A stretch of 35,191 nt of DNA, taken from Candidatus Tayloriibacteriota bacterium (GTDB lineage: Bacteria > Patescibacteriota > Minisyncoccia > Phycocordibacterales > UBA10002). Shown in pieces: positions 1 to 9,936 of this stretch (position 1 is the first letter of the stretch; every line of letters begins with the position of its first letter). The stretch covers positions 1-35,191 of the forward strand of contig SIBZ01000006.1 in assembly GCA_009694955.1 (NCBI GenBank), written 5' to 3'. The notes under the pieces were generated by a model that did not search any database, was not told the origin of the DNA, and saw nothing but the letters and a program-made list of their open reading frames with translations. Made by a program: the position numbers and the translations under genes.

Positions 1-325
1 GTTTTGCGAAATCCTTTCCCCAAAAAATAGTTTTCGCAAAACCGAGTCCGCATTAGTCCCGCCGAGGCTCTGCGAGGCGGTGGCGGGGCTGATTCATTCG
101 TTCAGTTTCCGCTCGAAAAAAGTTCGCGCAAAGTGTATAATTACAGCACCAAAATAGAACTAGACGGTTTTTTAGAAGCCAAAATGCGGGACGCGCGAAG
201 CGCGTCCCAAGGATTCCCGCCGAATTCCCCAAACGAATTCAGAATTTTTGGCGCGCTTGCGCGCACTGATTTTTCGCCAAGGAGGAGGTTCGAAATCAGA
301 AGCTAGGAATTTGCTTTGTCCGAAA

Positions 326-501
326 ATACAAAAAGAATTTTTGTTGCGGAAATATTTTTGGTATACTAACTTTGCACACAATTATTAGTAGTTAATCGGC
401 AGGAATAGCTACATTGGTAACAATTTGATTAACGTTAAATTGTGTGCACCAGTGTAGCTATTCCTGTTCCAAAAATATATATGCAAAAATTCTTTTTGTA
501 T
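326..501. repeat. Nested imperfect inverted repeat upstream of and into the recombinase 5' end
   Basis: 326-343/484-501 (18 bp perfect), 352-361/469-478 (10 bp), 400-418/448-466 (18 of 19 bp), 420-426/437-443 (7 bp). Confidence 0.8.
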
Positions 502-2037
502 GCTCGCAAGTCCACTGATGTCGAGGACAAGCAGGTGTTATCTATCGAAGCGCAACTCACCGAATTGCGGGAGTATGCCAAGCGAGAGAATATCGAAATC
601 TCCGCCGAATTAGTGGAAAAACAATCTGCCAAAGTTCCAGGTCGTCCTATTTTTAATAAACTTCTCAATGACATCGAAAAATTCGGCGGAAGTATTCTCG
701 CATGGCATCCAGATCGTTTAGCCCGCAATTCGGTGGATGGTGGTCGGGTGATTTATCTCCTCGACACAGGGAAACTTGCGAGCCTGAAGTTTCCAACCTT
801 TTGGTGTGATTCCACATCACAAGGTAAATTTATGTTGAACATGGCTTTCGGGCAAAGCAAATACTATGTGGATTCTCTTTCCGAAAATACCAAAAGAGGA
901 CTTCGCCAAAAAGTTAGAATGGGTATATTTCCGAGCCAAGCGCCTTTGGGGTATCTCAACGATTCGAGAACAAAGACAATCGTGGTGGAAAAGAAAAAAT
1001 CTCGTATAGTGCGCTTGGCTTTTGAGAAATACACAAAAGGTAATATGCGATTGGAAGATGTGTCAAACTTTTTGGCGAAATCCGGCGCTACAACAAGAAC
1101 CGGAAAGAGAATCTCAAAAACAAAAGCGTCTTTTATCCTCTCAAATCCTTTTTACATCGGACTATTCAAATATGGTGGTGAAATCCACGAAGGAAAGCAC
1201 GAGCCAATCATTTCAAAGAAACTTTTTGATGAAGCACAGGAAATGTTGAAGTTTCGCGGACAACCCGAACGAAAACCACAGAACGAACCTCAACCATATT
1301 GCGGACTTATTTCCTGTGCTTCATGCGGAATGATGATAACTGCTGAAAACAAAACGAAGCGACAGAAAAATGGTAATGTTCATCACTATGTGTATTACAG
1401 ATGTACCAAGAAATCTAAAACGGTTAGATGTCCCGAAATGTCGCTTCGTTCTGAAAAACTAGATGAGCAGTTATCATCCTTAATCAAAAAAGTTTCTTTG
1501 CCCAAAGACTGGGCGGAGGAATTAAATCGTCTTGCTTTGCAAGACCACAAAAACTCCGCCCCGTCTTTGACTGCTTGTGTGGAAGAAAAAAAGAAAAAGA
1601 TTTCTTCTTTGTCGGAAAAGTTAGAGCGACTTCTTACGGGGTATCTTGACCAAGTAATTGACCAGCCAGACTACTGTTTACAAAAAGCTAAACTGCTTTC
1701 CGAAAAGAAGTCGCTCGAAGAAGAAATCTTTAACTTTTCACACAAGCAGAATGATTGGCTCGCACCTTTCCAAAACTGGCTAAAAGACGCTCAATCATTG
1801 GACAAAATTGCTTCTGATTCAGACCTTTTTGCGAAAAAGGTCTGTGCCAAAGAAATCTTTGGCTCGCACCTGCTTCTTGGCGAAAAAACAATCCGTCCCG
1901 CCGAAGGCGGGAATCCGAATTCATTGGCGAAAACGGACGAAACAGCGTGGGCGTGCCTACGGCACGCCCACTCCTTGGTTGGTTCTCAACCGCTAAGTTC
2001 CATTCTGGTGCCGAGGGAGGGACTTGAACCCTCATGA
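442..2037 (+). CDS. Large serine recombinase (resolvase N-terminal + recombinase + zinc-ribbon + coiled coil); likely start at ATG 481 (MQKFFLYARKSTDVEDKQ)
   Basis: FLYARKSTDVEDKQVLSIEAQ, WHPDRLARN, CxxC...C zinc ribbon (CGLISCASCGMM...YYRCTKK); ends inside the antisense of tRNA-Leu. Confidence 0.9.
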   Translation: MCTSVAIPVPKIYMQKFFLYARKSTDVEDKQVLSIEAQLTELREYAKRENIEISAELVEKQSAKVPGRPIFNKLLNDIEKFGGSILAWHPDRLARNSVDGGRVIYLLDTGKLASLKFPTFWCDSTSQGKFMLNMAFGQSKYYVDSLSENTKRGLRQKVRMGIFPSQAPLGYLNDSRTKTIVVEKKKSRIVRLAFEKYTKGNMRLEDVSNFLAKSGATTRTGKRISKTKASFILSNPFYIGLFKYGGEIHEGKHEPIISKKLFDEAQEMLKFRGQPERKPQNEPQPYCGLISCASCGMMITAENKTKRQKNGNVHHYVYYRCTKKSKTVRCPEMSLRSEKLDEQLSSLIKKVSLPKDWAEELNRLALQDHKNSAPSLTACVEEKKKKISSLSEKLERLLTGYLDQVIDQPDYCLQKAKLLSEKKSLEEEIFNFSHKQNDWLAPFQNWLKDAQSLDKIASDSDLFAKKVCAKEIFGSHLLLGEKTIRPAEGGNPNSLAKTDETAWACLRHAHSLVGSQPLSSILVPREGLEPS

Positions 2038-2092
2038 GATTGCTCTCGCTGCGACCTGAACGCAGTGCGTCTGCCAATTTCGCCACCTCGGC
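2006..2092 (-). tRNA. tRNA-Leu(CAG), CCA encoded
   Basis: GCCGAGGTGGCGAAATTGGCAGACGC...CTGCG-TTCAGGT-CGCAG...GGTTCAAGTCC...CCTCGGCACCA. Confidence 0.93.
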
Positions 2093-2350
2093 AAATTACA
2101 CGGGGTAACTATACCAATTCGCTATCTGCCCGACTAAAAGAGTATAGCTTTTTAGGGCCAATAATCAAACGAGGAGAAATTCATTCAGGTAATGTGAGCG
2201 TGCCAGGACATTCGACTCTTACAGAGTCAGTACCCTGTTTGGATTTTTTCTTCGTTTAAGAAACTCGAAAAAATTCTCAAACAGGCTTCGAGTCCTGGAC
2301 GGAAGCGTCCCACGCTTCCTCACGCCCACACTCCTCACTTCGTTCGCCGG

Positions 2351-2424
2351 TGCGCGTGCCAGGACTCGAACCTGGGACCTCGTCATTATCAGTGACGCGC
2401 TCTAACCACCTGAGCTACACGCGC
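2351..2424 (-). tRNA. tRNA-Ile(GAT)
   Basis: GCGCGTGTAGCTCAGGTGGTTAGAGCGCGTCACTGATAATGACGAGGTCCCAGGTTCGAGTCCTGGCACGCGCA; CCA not encoded. Confidence 0.93.
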
Positions 2425-2506
2425 GAATATGCACTATAAGCGCCCAAAGAATATAGCAAAAAGAGAGCATTACAGCAACAAAAAAGGTGGTGCGGACAAA
2501 AAATTA

Positions 2507-2536
2507 GGCGTCGAGCGGACCGTAGTCGCTCGACGC
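2507..2536. terminator. Strong hairpin, GC stem without an obvious U-tract
   Basis: ggcgtcgagcg-gaccgtagt-cgctcgacgcc. Confidence 0.4.
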
Positions 2537-2543
2537 CGTAAAG

Positions 2544-2840
2544 TCATCCTCGAAAGTGGCAATACGCCGATATGACGACCATCATGACCATTGCTGAAGA
2601 TAACACAATGGCCATTCCGCGTTCAAACGGCGAGAGTTCTTCCCGCCAGAACTTTTTCCATTGAAACCAAGGCCACTTTACCTTGGGGAGCGGAGTTCTC
2701 GGCTGTTGGAGATGAAGAGGTACGGACAAGAACTCCGAACCTTCTTCTCGTCTCAAACCGGTAACTCGACGCTGTCCGTTCAGCCCGTGGGCCGAACCAT
2801 TCGTCTCTTCTGCCCTCACTTTGTGCACTTGTAAGTGCAT
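2544..2840 (-). CDS. Possible small membrane protein of unknown function
   Basis: Basic N-terminal region and C-terminal hydrophobic segment GMAIVLSSAMVMMVVISAY; hairpin follows the stop. Confidence 0.35.
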   Translation of the reverse strand: MHLQVHKVRAEETNGSAHGLNGQRRVTGLRREEGSEFLSVPLHLQQPRTPLPKVKWPWFQWKKFWREELSPFERGMAIVLSSAMVMMVVISAYCHFRG

Positions 2841-2939
2841 AGGTTTTACCCTTTCGTTTGGGGTTGCGGTTGAGCACTGTTTTTCTGTGCTCTCGAGAGA
2901 GTATCATATAAAGTAGTACGTGTCAATGTTTAGAGCACA

Positions 2940-2972
2940 GCAAAAAAACCGCCCATCTGGGCGGTTTTTTTG
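2940..2972. terminator. Bidirectional intrinsic terminator downstream of 16S
   Basis: aaaaaaaccgcccatctgggcggttttttt. Confidence 0.85.
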
Positions 2973-3144
2973 CTCTACTATTCTCTATTCTGTTCCGTTC
3001 GCACGGCTCGTCACCCTTACGGGCAAGCGGCCTTTTACCAAGTCTTCCCTTAGTGCCAATCTGTTTAAGGTACCAGACAAACCATTGCACGCTCTATAGA
3101 GACGCACAATATCGACTCGTTCACCCCCAACCGAAGTTGAGGAG

Positions 3145-4688
<1,544 letters not shown>

Positions 4689-4843
4689 TCGTTCAAACTT
4701 GTGATTTGAGCAATCGCGAACGGAACAAAATACAGAATAGTATTACTACATTCTCTACAAAGTTCCTTAATGAGTTTGACCTTTCGCTAACTTGCCCGTC
4801 CCTTGATTAGAGGTCCGGGTGGAATTACTTTCAAATTAATAGA

Positions 4844-4863
4844 CGTTAACTTGCGTTAACGTT
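4844..4863. repeat. Palindrome in the 16S leader
   Basis: acgttaac-ttgc-gttaacgt. Confidence 0.6.
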
Positions 4864-4915
4864 CTCTACATTTCAATTGTCAAAGACCGCACTCTCTCTT
4901 TGTGAGTGCTGGACT

Positions 4916-4943
4916 ATTATACTTATATAGAGAGCGGTGTCAA
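4916..4943 (-). promoter_or_regulatory. Promoter for 16S: TTGACA-16-TATAAT
   Basis: -35 at 4938-4943 and -10 at 4916-4921, exact consensus hexamers. Confidence 0.8.
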
Positions 4944-4997
4944 ACAAAAAGGAGGCTGTTCTGAACAACCCCCTTCTGAAACCACCTTTTCTGCCTC

Positions 4998-6569
4998 TTA
5001 GCTCAAAAGCGCATATTCTAGGCCGTCAATTAAGGCTTTGAGACTTGCCTTAATGACGTTCGGACCAACACCTATCGTAGTCCATCTACGATGACTCAAC
5101 CGGAACCCGATAAGGACCCTCGTTTTCGCGGCAGAACCAAGGCGATCTTTAATGATCCGGACTTGGTAATCCACCAACTGAACTTGCTTCAATTTAGGGA
5201 AACTGCGAGCGAGAGCTTTACGAAGCGCACTGTCGAGCGCGTTCACCGGCCCGTCACCGTCCGCAACGGCATGAAACTCCTTCTTTCCCATTCTGAGTTT
5301 CACCGTAGCAGTACATTCATCAGACGTACCTGTTGCAGCCAATGAACCGTCCCCTGCAAGTACGACGTTGTACTTTGATACAGTGAATGGCAGCGTACGT
5401 TTTGAAACGGCCTGCCGAAACAAAAGAAACAGTGACGCACCTGCTTCCCGATAACTGTACCCGAGCGCCTCCTGCCGTTTAACCGCATCAAGCACCAAGC
5501 CGAATTTCTCTTTGCGAATCCGAAGACCTAAGTTTTTCGCCATGAGGGCAATGCTGGCTTTTCCTGATTGTCCGCTCACGATAATGGTACTCCTGTTTCC
5601 CACGTGTTCGGGATCAATATGTTGGTAGCTGTTCGCGTTGAGGCCGACTGCATGCGCGTGCCGACCACCGTTGTGGCTGAAGACTAAGTCCCCGAAGAAA
5701 GGACGGCGAGGGTTGCTTTGCATATCGCCAAGTTCATCCACAAACTGTGACAGTTCCGTGAACCTACGAAGTGAACGTGCCGGAAGACAGTGATATCCCA
5801 TTTTCAATTGCAGATTGGCAGCCGCTTCAAGCAAAGACAGATTGGTTCCACGCTCACCGTAACCGTTGATGGTCCCTTGCACCTGCCTCGCCCCTGCTTC
5901 TACCGCCGCAAGAGCGTTGGCCGTTGCAATACCGCAGTCGTTGTGCGGATGAATTCCAACCTCACAGCCGGGAAGTAACTGCACAGCCTCTCGTGTAACC
6001 TTGGCGATTTCCCGAGGAAGTGTGCCACCGTTGGTGTCGCAGAGAATAACTGCCTCCGCTCCGGCTTCCCGAGCCGCACACCACGTTGCGCGAGCATATT
6101 CAGCGTCGTACTTGAATCCATCAAAGCCGTGTTCAGCATCATAGAAGACCGTCCTCCCTTTTGCTCGTAGGTAGGCAACCGTATCCGTAATCATTCGCAG
6201 ATTTTCCTCGGGAGAACAACGAAGCACATTCTGCACCTGCCAAAGCGAGGACTTGCCGTAGATGGTAATAATCGGCGTCTTGGCACGAAGAAGCGCTTGT
6301 ACCTGCGGGTCACTTTCCACTTTCAGATTTTTACCCCCCGTCGAACCAAATGCGGCCACCTTGATACGACTGAATGTGTGTCGAGCTGCAAGGGTAAAGA
6401 ATTCATCGCTTTCCGCATTTGCACCCGGCCATCCCCCTTCGAAGTAGTGGAAGCCCATCGCATCCAAACGTACTGCGAGCTTAAATTTCCTTTTGCCGGG
6501 AAGTTTAAACTCCGCATCTTGCGTCCCATCCCGCCCTGTCACGTCATAGAGTTTGACTAAGATTTTCAT
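4998..6569 (-). CDS. cimA: Citramalate synthase / LeuA-family acyltransferase with C-terminal regulatory domain
   Basis: LYDVTGRDGTQDAEF, HPHNDCGIATANALAAVEAGARQVQGTINGYGERGTN; LeuA-dimer-like C-terminus. Confidence 0.85.
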   Translation of the reverse strand: MKILVKLYDVTGRDGTQDAEFKLPGKRKFKLAVRLDAMGFHYFEGGWPGANAESDEFFTLAARHTFSRIKVAAFGSTGGKNLKVESDPQVQALLRAKTPIITIYGKSSLWQVQNVLRCSPEENLRMITDTVAYLRAKGRTVFYDAEHGFDGFKYDAEYARATWCAAREAGAEAVILCDTNGGTLPREIAKVTREAVQLLPGCEVGIHPHNDCGIATANALAAVEAGARQVQGTINGYGERGTNLSLLEAAANLQLKMGYHCLPARSLRRFTELSQFVDELGDMQSNPRRPFFGDLVFSHNGGRHAHAVGLNANSYQHIDPEHVGNRSTIIVSGQSGKASIALMAKNLGLRIRKEKFGLVLDAVKRQEALGYSYREAGASLFLLFRQAVSKRTLPFTVSKYNVVLAGDGSLAATGTSDECTATVKLRMGKKEFHAVADGDGPVNALDSALRKALARSFPKLKQVQLVDYQVRIIKDRLGSAAKTRVLIGFRLSHRRWTTIGVGPNVIKASLKALIDGLEYALLS

Positions 6570-6653
6570 ATGTAAAAGACCAAACGTCTCTTCTCGTCCC
6601 CTGTTTGCTCAGTACCGTTATTGAATCGTCTCCACACGGAGCATCCATAACGA

Positions 6654-6684
6654 AAAGTGAGCGCTTCGGGGCGAAGAGCTCACT
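6654..6684 (-). terminator. Attenuator terminator of the cimA leader
   Basis: RNA: AAGUGAGCUCUUCGCCCCGAAGCGCUCACUUUU. Confidence 0.8.
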
Positions 6685-6712
6685 TGTATTCGTTTCTTAC
6701 TTTTGGGATTAG

Positions 6713-6793
6713 TTAGAAGCGCGCACGAGCAAAATCTCCACCGGTTGAGCCGGTAATAATAATGCTAATAGCGATAATCGCGCTTTGTGTCAT
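6713..6793 (-). CDS. Leader peptide MTQSAIIAISIIITGSTGGDFARARF (26 aa) upstream of cimA
   Basis: Complete ATG..TAA ORF, Ile-rich (IIAISIII), shared GGDFARA motif, followed by terminator. Confidence 0.8.
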   Translation of the reverse strand: MTQSAIIAISIIITGSTGGDFARARF

Positions 6794-6802
6794 CGTTCTT
6801 GT

Positions 6803-6830
6803 ATCCTACACCCGCCGAGAAAACTGTCAA
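6803..6830 (-). promoter_or_regulatory. Promoter of the cimA leader: TTGACA-16-TAGGAT, ATG 9 nt after the -10
   Basis: -35 6825-6830, -10 6803-6808. Confidence 0.65.
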
Positions 6831-6884
6831 CAAAAAGCCGCCGATTCACGATGAATCGGCGGTGGTGAAAGAACTCTGTGGGAA

Positions 6885-7844
6885 TTACTGTCCCTCAAAC
6901 ATCTGTTCTTCTAGCAAGGAGTGTTCGAGTTTGTCAGGGTCGAACTCGTCTCCTTCGAAGCGTCTGCGACCGCCAAAGAGCCGCGACATTTCGTTGAAGG
7001 CTCGTTTCCATGTGGTGACTTCATCGCACTCGTTCAGAATCTCGGCAACATGATTTATTCTTGCAGCCCTTCTCGGACGAAGCCATACTTCCTTTCGCAC
7101 AGCGGAGATAAAAATGGCGCTCTTGTTCCCGCGAGCCAGCCATACCTCAATGGTAGGAATGGGGCCACAATTTCTGCGCTCCGCGTTCAGGGCGTCCGGA
7201 GTAATATCCTCCTCACCTTGTTTTTTCGCTCTATTTTTCATAAGAGTAGGAAAATGTGCAAAGGTGTTCCAGTAATCACAGAGTAAGAGTTCCGGTTCCG
7301 GATAGAGCGGCTCAAGTTCCCAGTACGTCTGGAATAAGAATGAGAGTGGCTTCTCGTTCCAATTGATTTCTCTCTCGTCATCAAGATTCCAGACATCCAG
7401 GATGACTTTCCCCGCGGCTGTTTTTTCGAGAACAAACACCGCCGCGTATAGGCCATCGGCTATATCGCAAGGGGTATGCCCGATGATGATTCGGTCTCCT
7501 GCTTCGAGCCTAGAGGCGTATTCGATAGCGAACTGCACTCCGACCTGCACGTCGGTGAGGGAAAGCATTTTTTGAACTGCCTGCTTTGTAATCTCTCCAT
7601 ACGTCGGATAGCGAGACCCACTATGTAAGAACCAAATATCCAGCCTTTCAGGAAGGATTATGGCGAATCTTCGCTCATAGATTGGAGGCCTGATAACCAG
7701 TTTCGGTGAACTGATAAGCTTCCGTGAGTCTTCGGTAAGCTCAATAGAATGCTCTGCGAGCTTACCCATGATGGTGAGCGGTAGAAGCGGTTGTACACTT
7801 CCATGCCGAAGCCTTATCGGTAATCCGATTGTTGGTAGTTTCAT
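6885..7844 (-). CDS. Protein of unknown function (319 aa), behind a Leu/Ile/Val-rich leader peptide
   Basis: Long uninterrupted ORF between leuA and cimA; no family recognised. Confidence 0.75.
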   Translation of the reverse strand: MKLPTIGLPIRLRHGSVQPLLPLTIMGKLAEHSIELTEDSRKLISSPKLVIRPPIYERRFAIILPERLDIWFLHSGSRYPTYGEITKQAVQKMLSLTDVQVGVQFAIEYASRLEAGDRIIIGHTPCDIADGLYAAVFVLEKTAAGKVILDVWNLDDEREINWNEKPLSFLFQTYWELEPLYPEPELLLCDYWNTFAHFPTLMKNRAKKQGEEDITPDALNAERRNCGPIPTIEVWLARGNKSAIFISAVRKEVWLRPRRAARINHVAEILNECDEVTTWKRAFNEMSRLFGGRRRFEGDEFDPDKLEHSLLEEQMFEGQ

Positions 7845-7924
7845 TTCCGTTGTTTCGTTGTCAAAGAGCTAACGCTCTTTCATCCCCTATTCCTTTTTCC
7901 TCGCTTCGTTATGAAGTAAAAGAA

Positions 7925-7953
7925 AACCAACTCCCGGGGTGGAGAGTTGGCTT
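7925..7953 (-). terminator. Attenuator terminator of the 319-aa gene
   Basis: RNA: AGCCAACUCUCCACCCCGGGAGUUGGUUUUCUUUU. Confidence 0.8.
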
Positions 7954-7974
7954 TTGCTTACTTAAAACTGTAAT

Positions 7975-8073
7975 TTACTGATTTACATTTTTTAAATATG
8001 CACAGGCAAAATCTCCACCGTTTTTTAGAACGAGGATAATTAGCCCAATCAGATTTTGTATTTTGTTTTGCAT
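7975..8073 (-). CDS. Leader peptide MQNKIQNLIGLIILVLKNGGDFACAYLKNVNQ (32 aa)
   Basis: Complete ATG..TAA ORF, BCAA run LIGLIILVL, GGDFACA motif, terminator downstream. Confidence 0.78.
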   Translation of the reverse strand: MQNKIQNLIGLIILVLKNGGDFACAYLKNVNQ

Positions 8074-8193
8074 ATATTTCCGCATTCTTTTTCGTCCCGA
8101 CAAATCGGAACGAAATTCGATAGAAGAAAAAATCGTATCCAGCAGAGAGTCGCTTGCGCGAACCTCTCTGCCAGACCGATGTGTTTTGTTCCC

Positions 8194-9909
8194 CTATAAC
8201 CCTTTTTCTTTAGATGCGTCAGAACGCCTTATCCTCTCTGCACGATTGAGCGCGCTGAAGGTCGCTTTAACTGCGGCTTGCGTGATGTCTGTGTCTATTC
8301 CGACACCCCACGCGACATCATTCCGATTACGAATCTTCACGTAGGATATAGCCGATGCTTCAGCACCATATCCAAGTGAATGTGTATGATAATCCAAGAC
8401 TTGGAAAGGCACGTACTCATCGAAGGAACGTACCAAAGCCTCAATGGGTCCATTTCCCTCCCCGACAAACTCATGAGGAACGACGTTATTACGGCCACAG
8501 TCTTCCTCAAACCTCACCTTACAGCTTGTTCTGATGCCCGAATCAGTGATGGTAAAGTCTTTAAGCTTCCACGGAAAACGATTATTGCCCTCCAGATAAT
8601 CGTATTCTCCAAGGAACATCGTTTTCAGTTCATCCGAGGTTGCTTCGCACTGTTGTTCGTCAGTGTGTTTTTTGACAAGCAGACTAAACTCTTCGAGAAG
8701 TTCTTTTGGTGGATTAATATGCTCCTGTTCAAGCAGAAATGCCACTCCGCCTTTCCCGGATTGAGCATTGACCCGAATCGAAGTTTGATACTCTCGGCCC
8801 AAATCAGTGGGATTGAATGGAAGATAGGGTACTTCCCATACTTTCTTCTCTCCAGCTTCCCAATCACGTAACCCCTTTCTGATAGCATCTTGGTGTGAAC
8901 CGCTAAATGCGGTGCACACGAGTTTACCGACATAAGGGTGACGCGGATGAATGGGCATTCTGGTACACCGCTGGTACTCCTCGGCAATTGCGGGGAGATT
9001 GTGCAAGTCGAGTTTGGGGTCCACTCCTTGCGTGTACATATTGAGGGCAAGGGTGACGAGGTCGGCATTCCCTGTCCGCTCTCCATTGCCAAACAGAGTT
9101 CCTTCCACCCGCTCCGCACCTGCGAGAAGCGCGAGTTCTGTTGCGGCAATTCCTGTCCCTCTATCATTATGCGTATGCACGCTAATGATAGCGCTCTCAC
9201 GGTTTTCCAGATGTCGGATGAACCACTCGATTTGGTCGGCATATCGGTTCGGTGTTGAAACCTCGACGGTAGCCGGAAGATTGAGAATGATTTTGTTGTC
9301 GGGAGTCGGCTTCCACAAATCCATGACTTGCTGGCAGATGTGCAAAGCGAAGTTGGTCTCCGTAGCGGAAAAGCTCTCGGGAGAATACTCGAGAATGAGT
9401 TCTGTACCACTCACGATTTCCTGATGCTTTTGAATCCACTCTACTCCTCTAGCCGCTATGGATATCGTCTGATGCATGTTGTGATCAAACACGATTCTCC
9501 TTTGCGCGGGCGAAGTCGAATTGTACAAGTGGATTATCGCCCGCCGCGCGCCCACAAGCGATTCAAGAGTTCTGATGATGAGGTCCTCTTTCGCCTGTAC
9601 CAAGACCTGAATAGTCACATTGTCCGGAATTCGCTTCTCCTCAATGAGCTTCCGGCCAAAGTTAAACTCGGTAGGCGATGCTGAAGGAAAGCCGATTTCG
9701 ATTTCCTTAAAACCGCAACTCACCACCGTTTCAAAGAAGTACAACTTGCGAAGAATGTCCATTGGCACCGGAAGCGACTGATTCCCGTCTCGTCCGTCGG
9801 TACTGACCCAGATTGGCGGAACAGTAATTGTCTTATCGGGCCACTTGCGGTCTTTGAGTGTAATAGTTGGTTTGAACGGATGGTATTTTTTCAGTGATTC
9901 AGTATTCAT
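8194..9909 (-). CDS. leuA: 2-isopropylmalate synthase (long LeuA type)
   Basis: PPIWVSTDGRDGNQSLPVPMD, SVHTHNDRGTGIAATELALLAGAERVEGTLFGNGERTGNADLVTLALNMY; 571 aa. Confidence 0.95.
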   Translation of the reverse strand: MNTESLKKYHPFKPTITLKDRKWPDKTITVPPIWVSTDGRDGNQSLPVPMDILRKLYFFETVVSCGFKEIEIGFPSASPTEFNFGRKLIEEKRIPDNVTIQVLVQAKEDLIIRTLESLVGARRAIIHLYNSTSPAQRRIVFDHNMHQTISIAARGVEWIQKHQEIVSGTELILEYSPESFSATETNFALHICQQVMDLWKPTPDNKIILNLPATVEVSTPNRYADQIEWFIRHLENRESAIISVHTHNDRGTGIAATELALLAGAERVEGTLFGNGERTGNADLVTLALNMYTQGVDPKLDLHNLPAIAEEYQRCTRMPIHPRHPYVGKLVCTAFSGSHQDAIRKGLRDWEAGEKKVWEVPYLPFNPTDLGREYQTSIRVNAQSGKGGVAFLLEQEHINPPKELLEEFSLLVKKHTDEQQCEATSDELKTMFLGEYDYLEGNNRFPWKLKDFTITDSGIRTSCKVRFEEDCGRNNVVPHEFVGEGNGPIEALVRSFDEYVPFQVLDYHTHSLGYGAEASAISYVKIRNRNDVAWGVGIDTDITQAAVKATFSALNRAERIRRSDASKEKGL

Positions 9910-9936
9910 TATTTTTTTCGTTTCTGAATTTTCAGT

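Noticed and set aside
1730-2086. 118-aa minus ORF MAKLADALRSGRSESNLMRVQVPPSAPEW...
   Set aside because: Start is the translated tRNA-Leu sequence, a common artefact; rest is antisense to the recombinase.
3139-3144. CTCCTC downstream of helix 45 as a displaced anti-SD
   Set aside because: Largely sequestered in a UUCG hairpin and too far from helix 45; genes shown lack matching GAGGAG. Not excluded without 3'-end mapping.
8380-9684. ORFs of 100-260 aa opposite or out of frame with leuA
   Set aside because: Shadow ORFs of a strongly conserved leuA coding frame.
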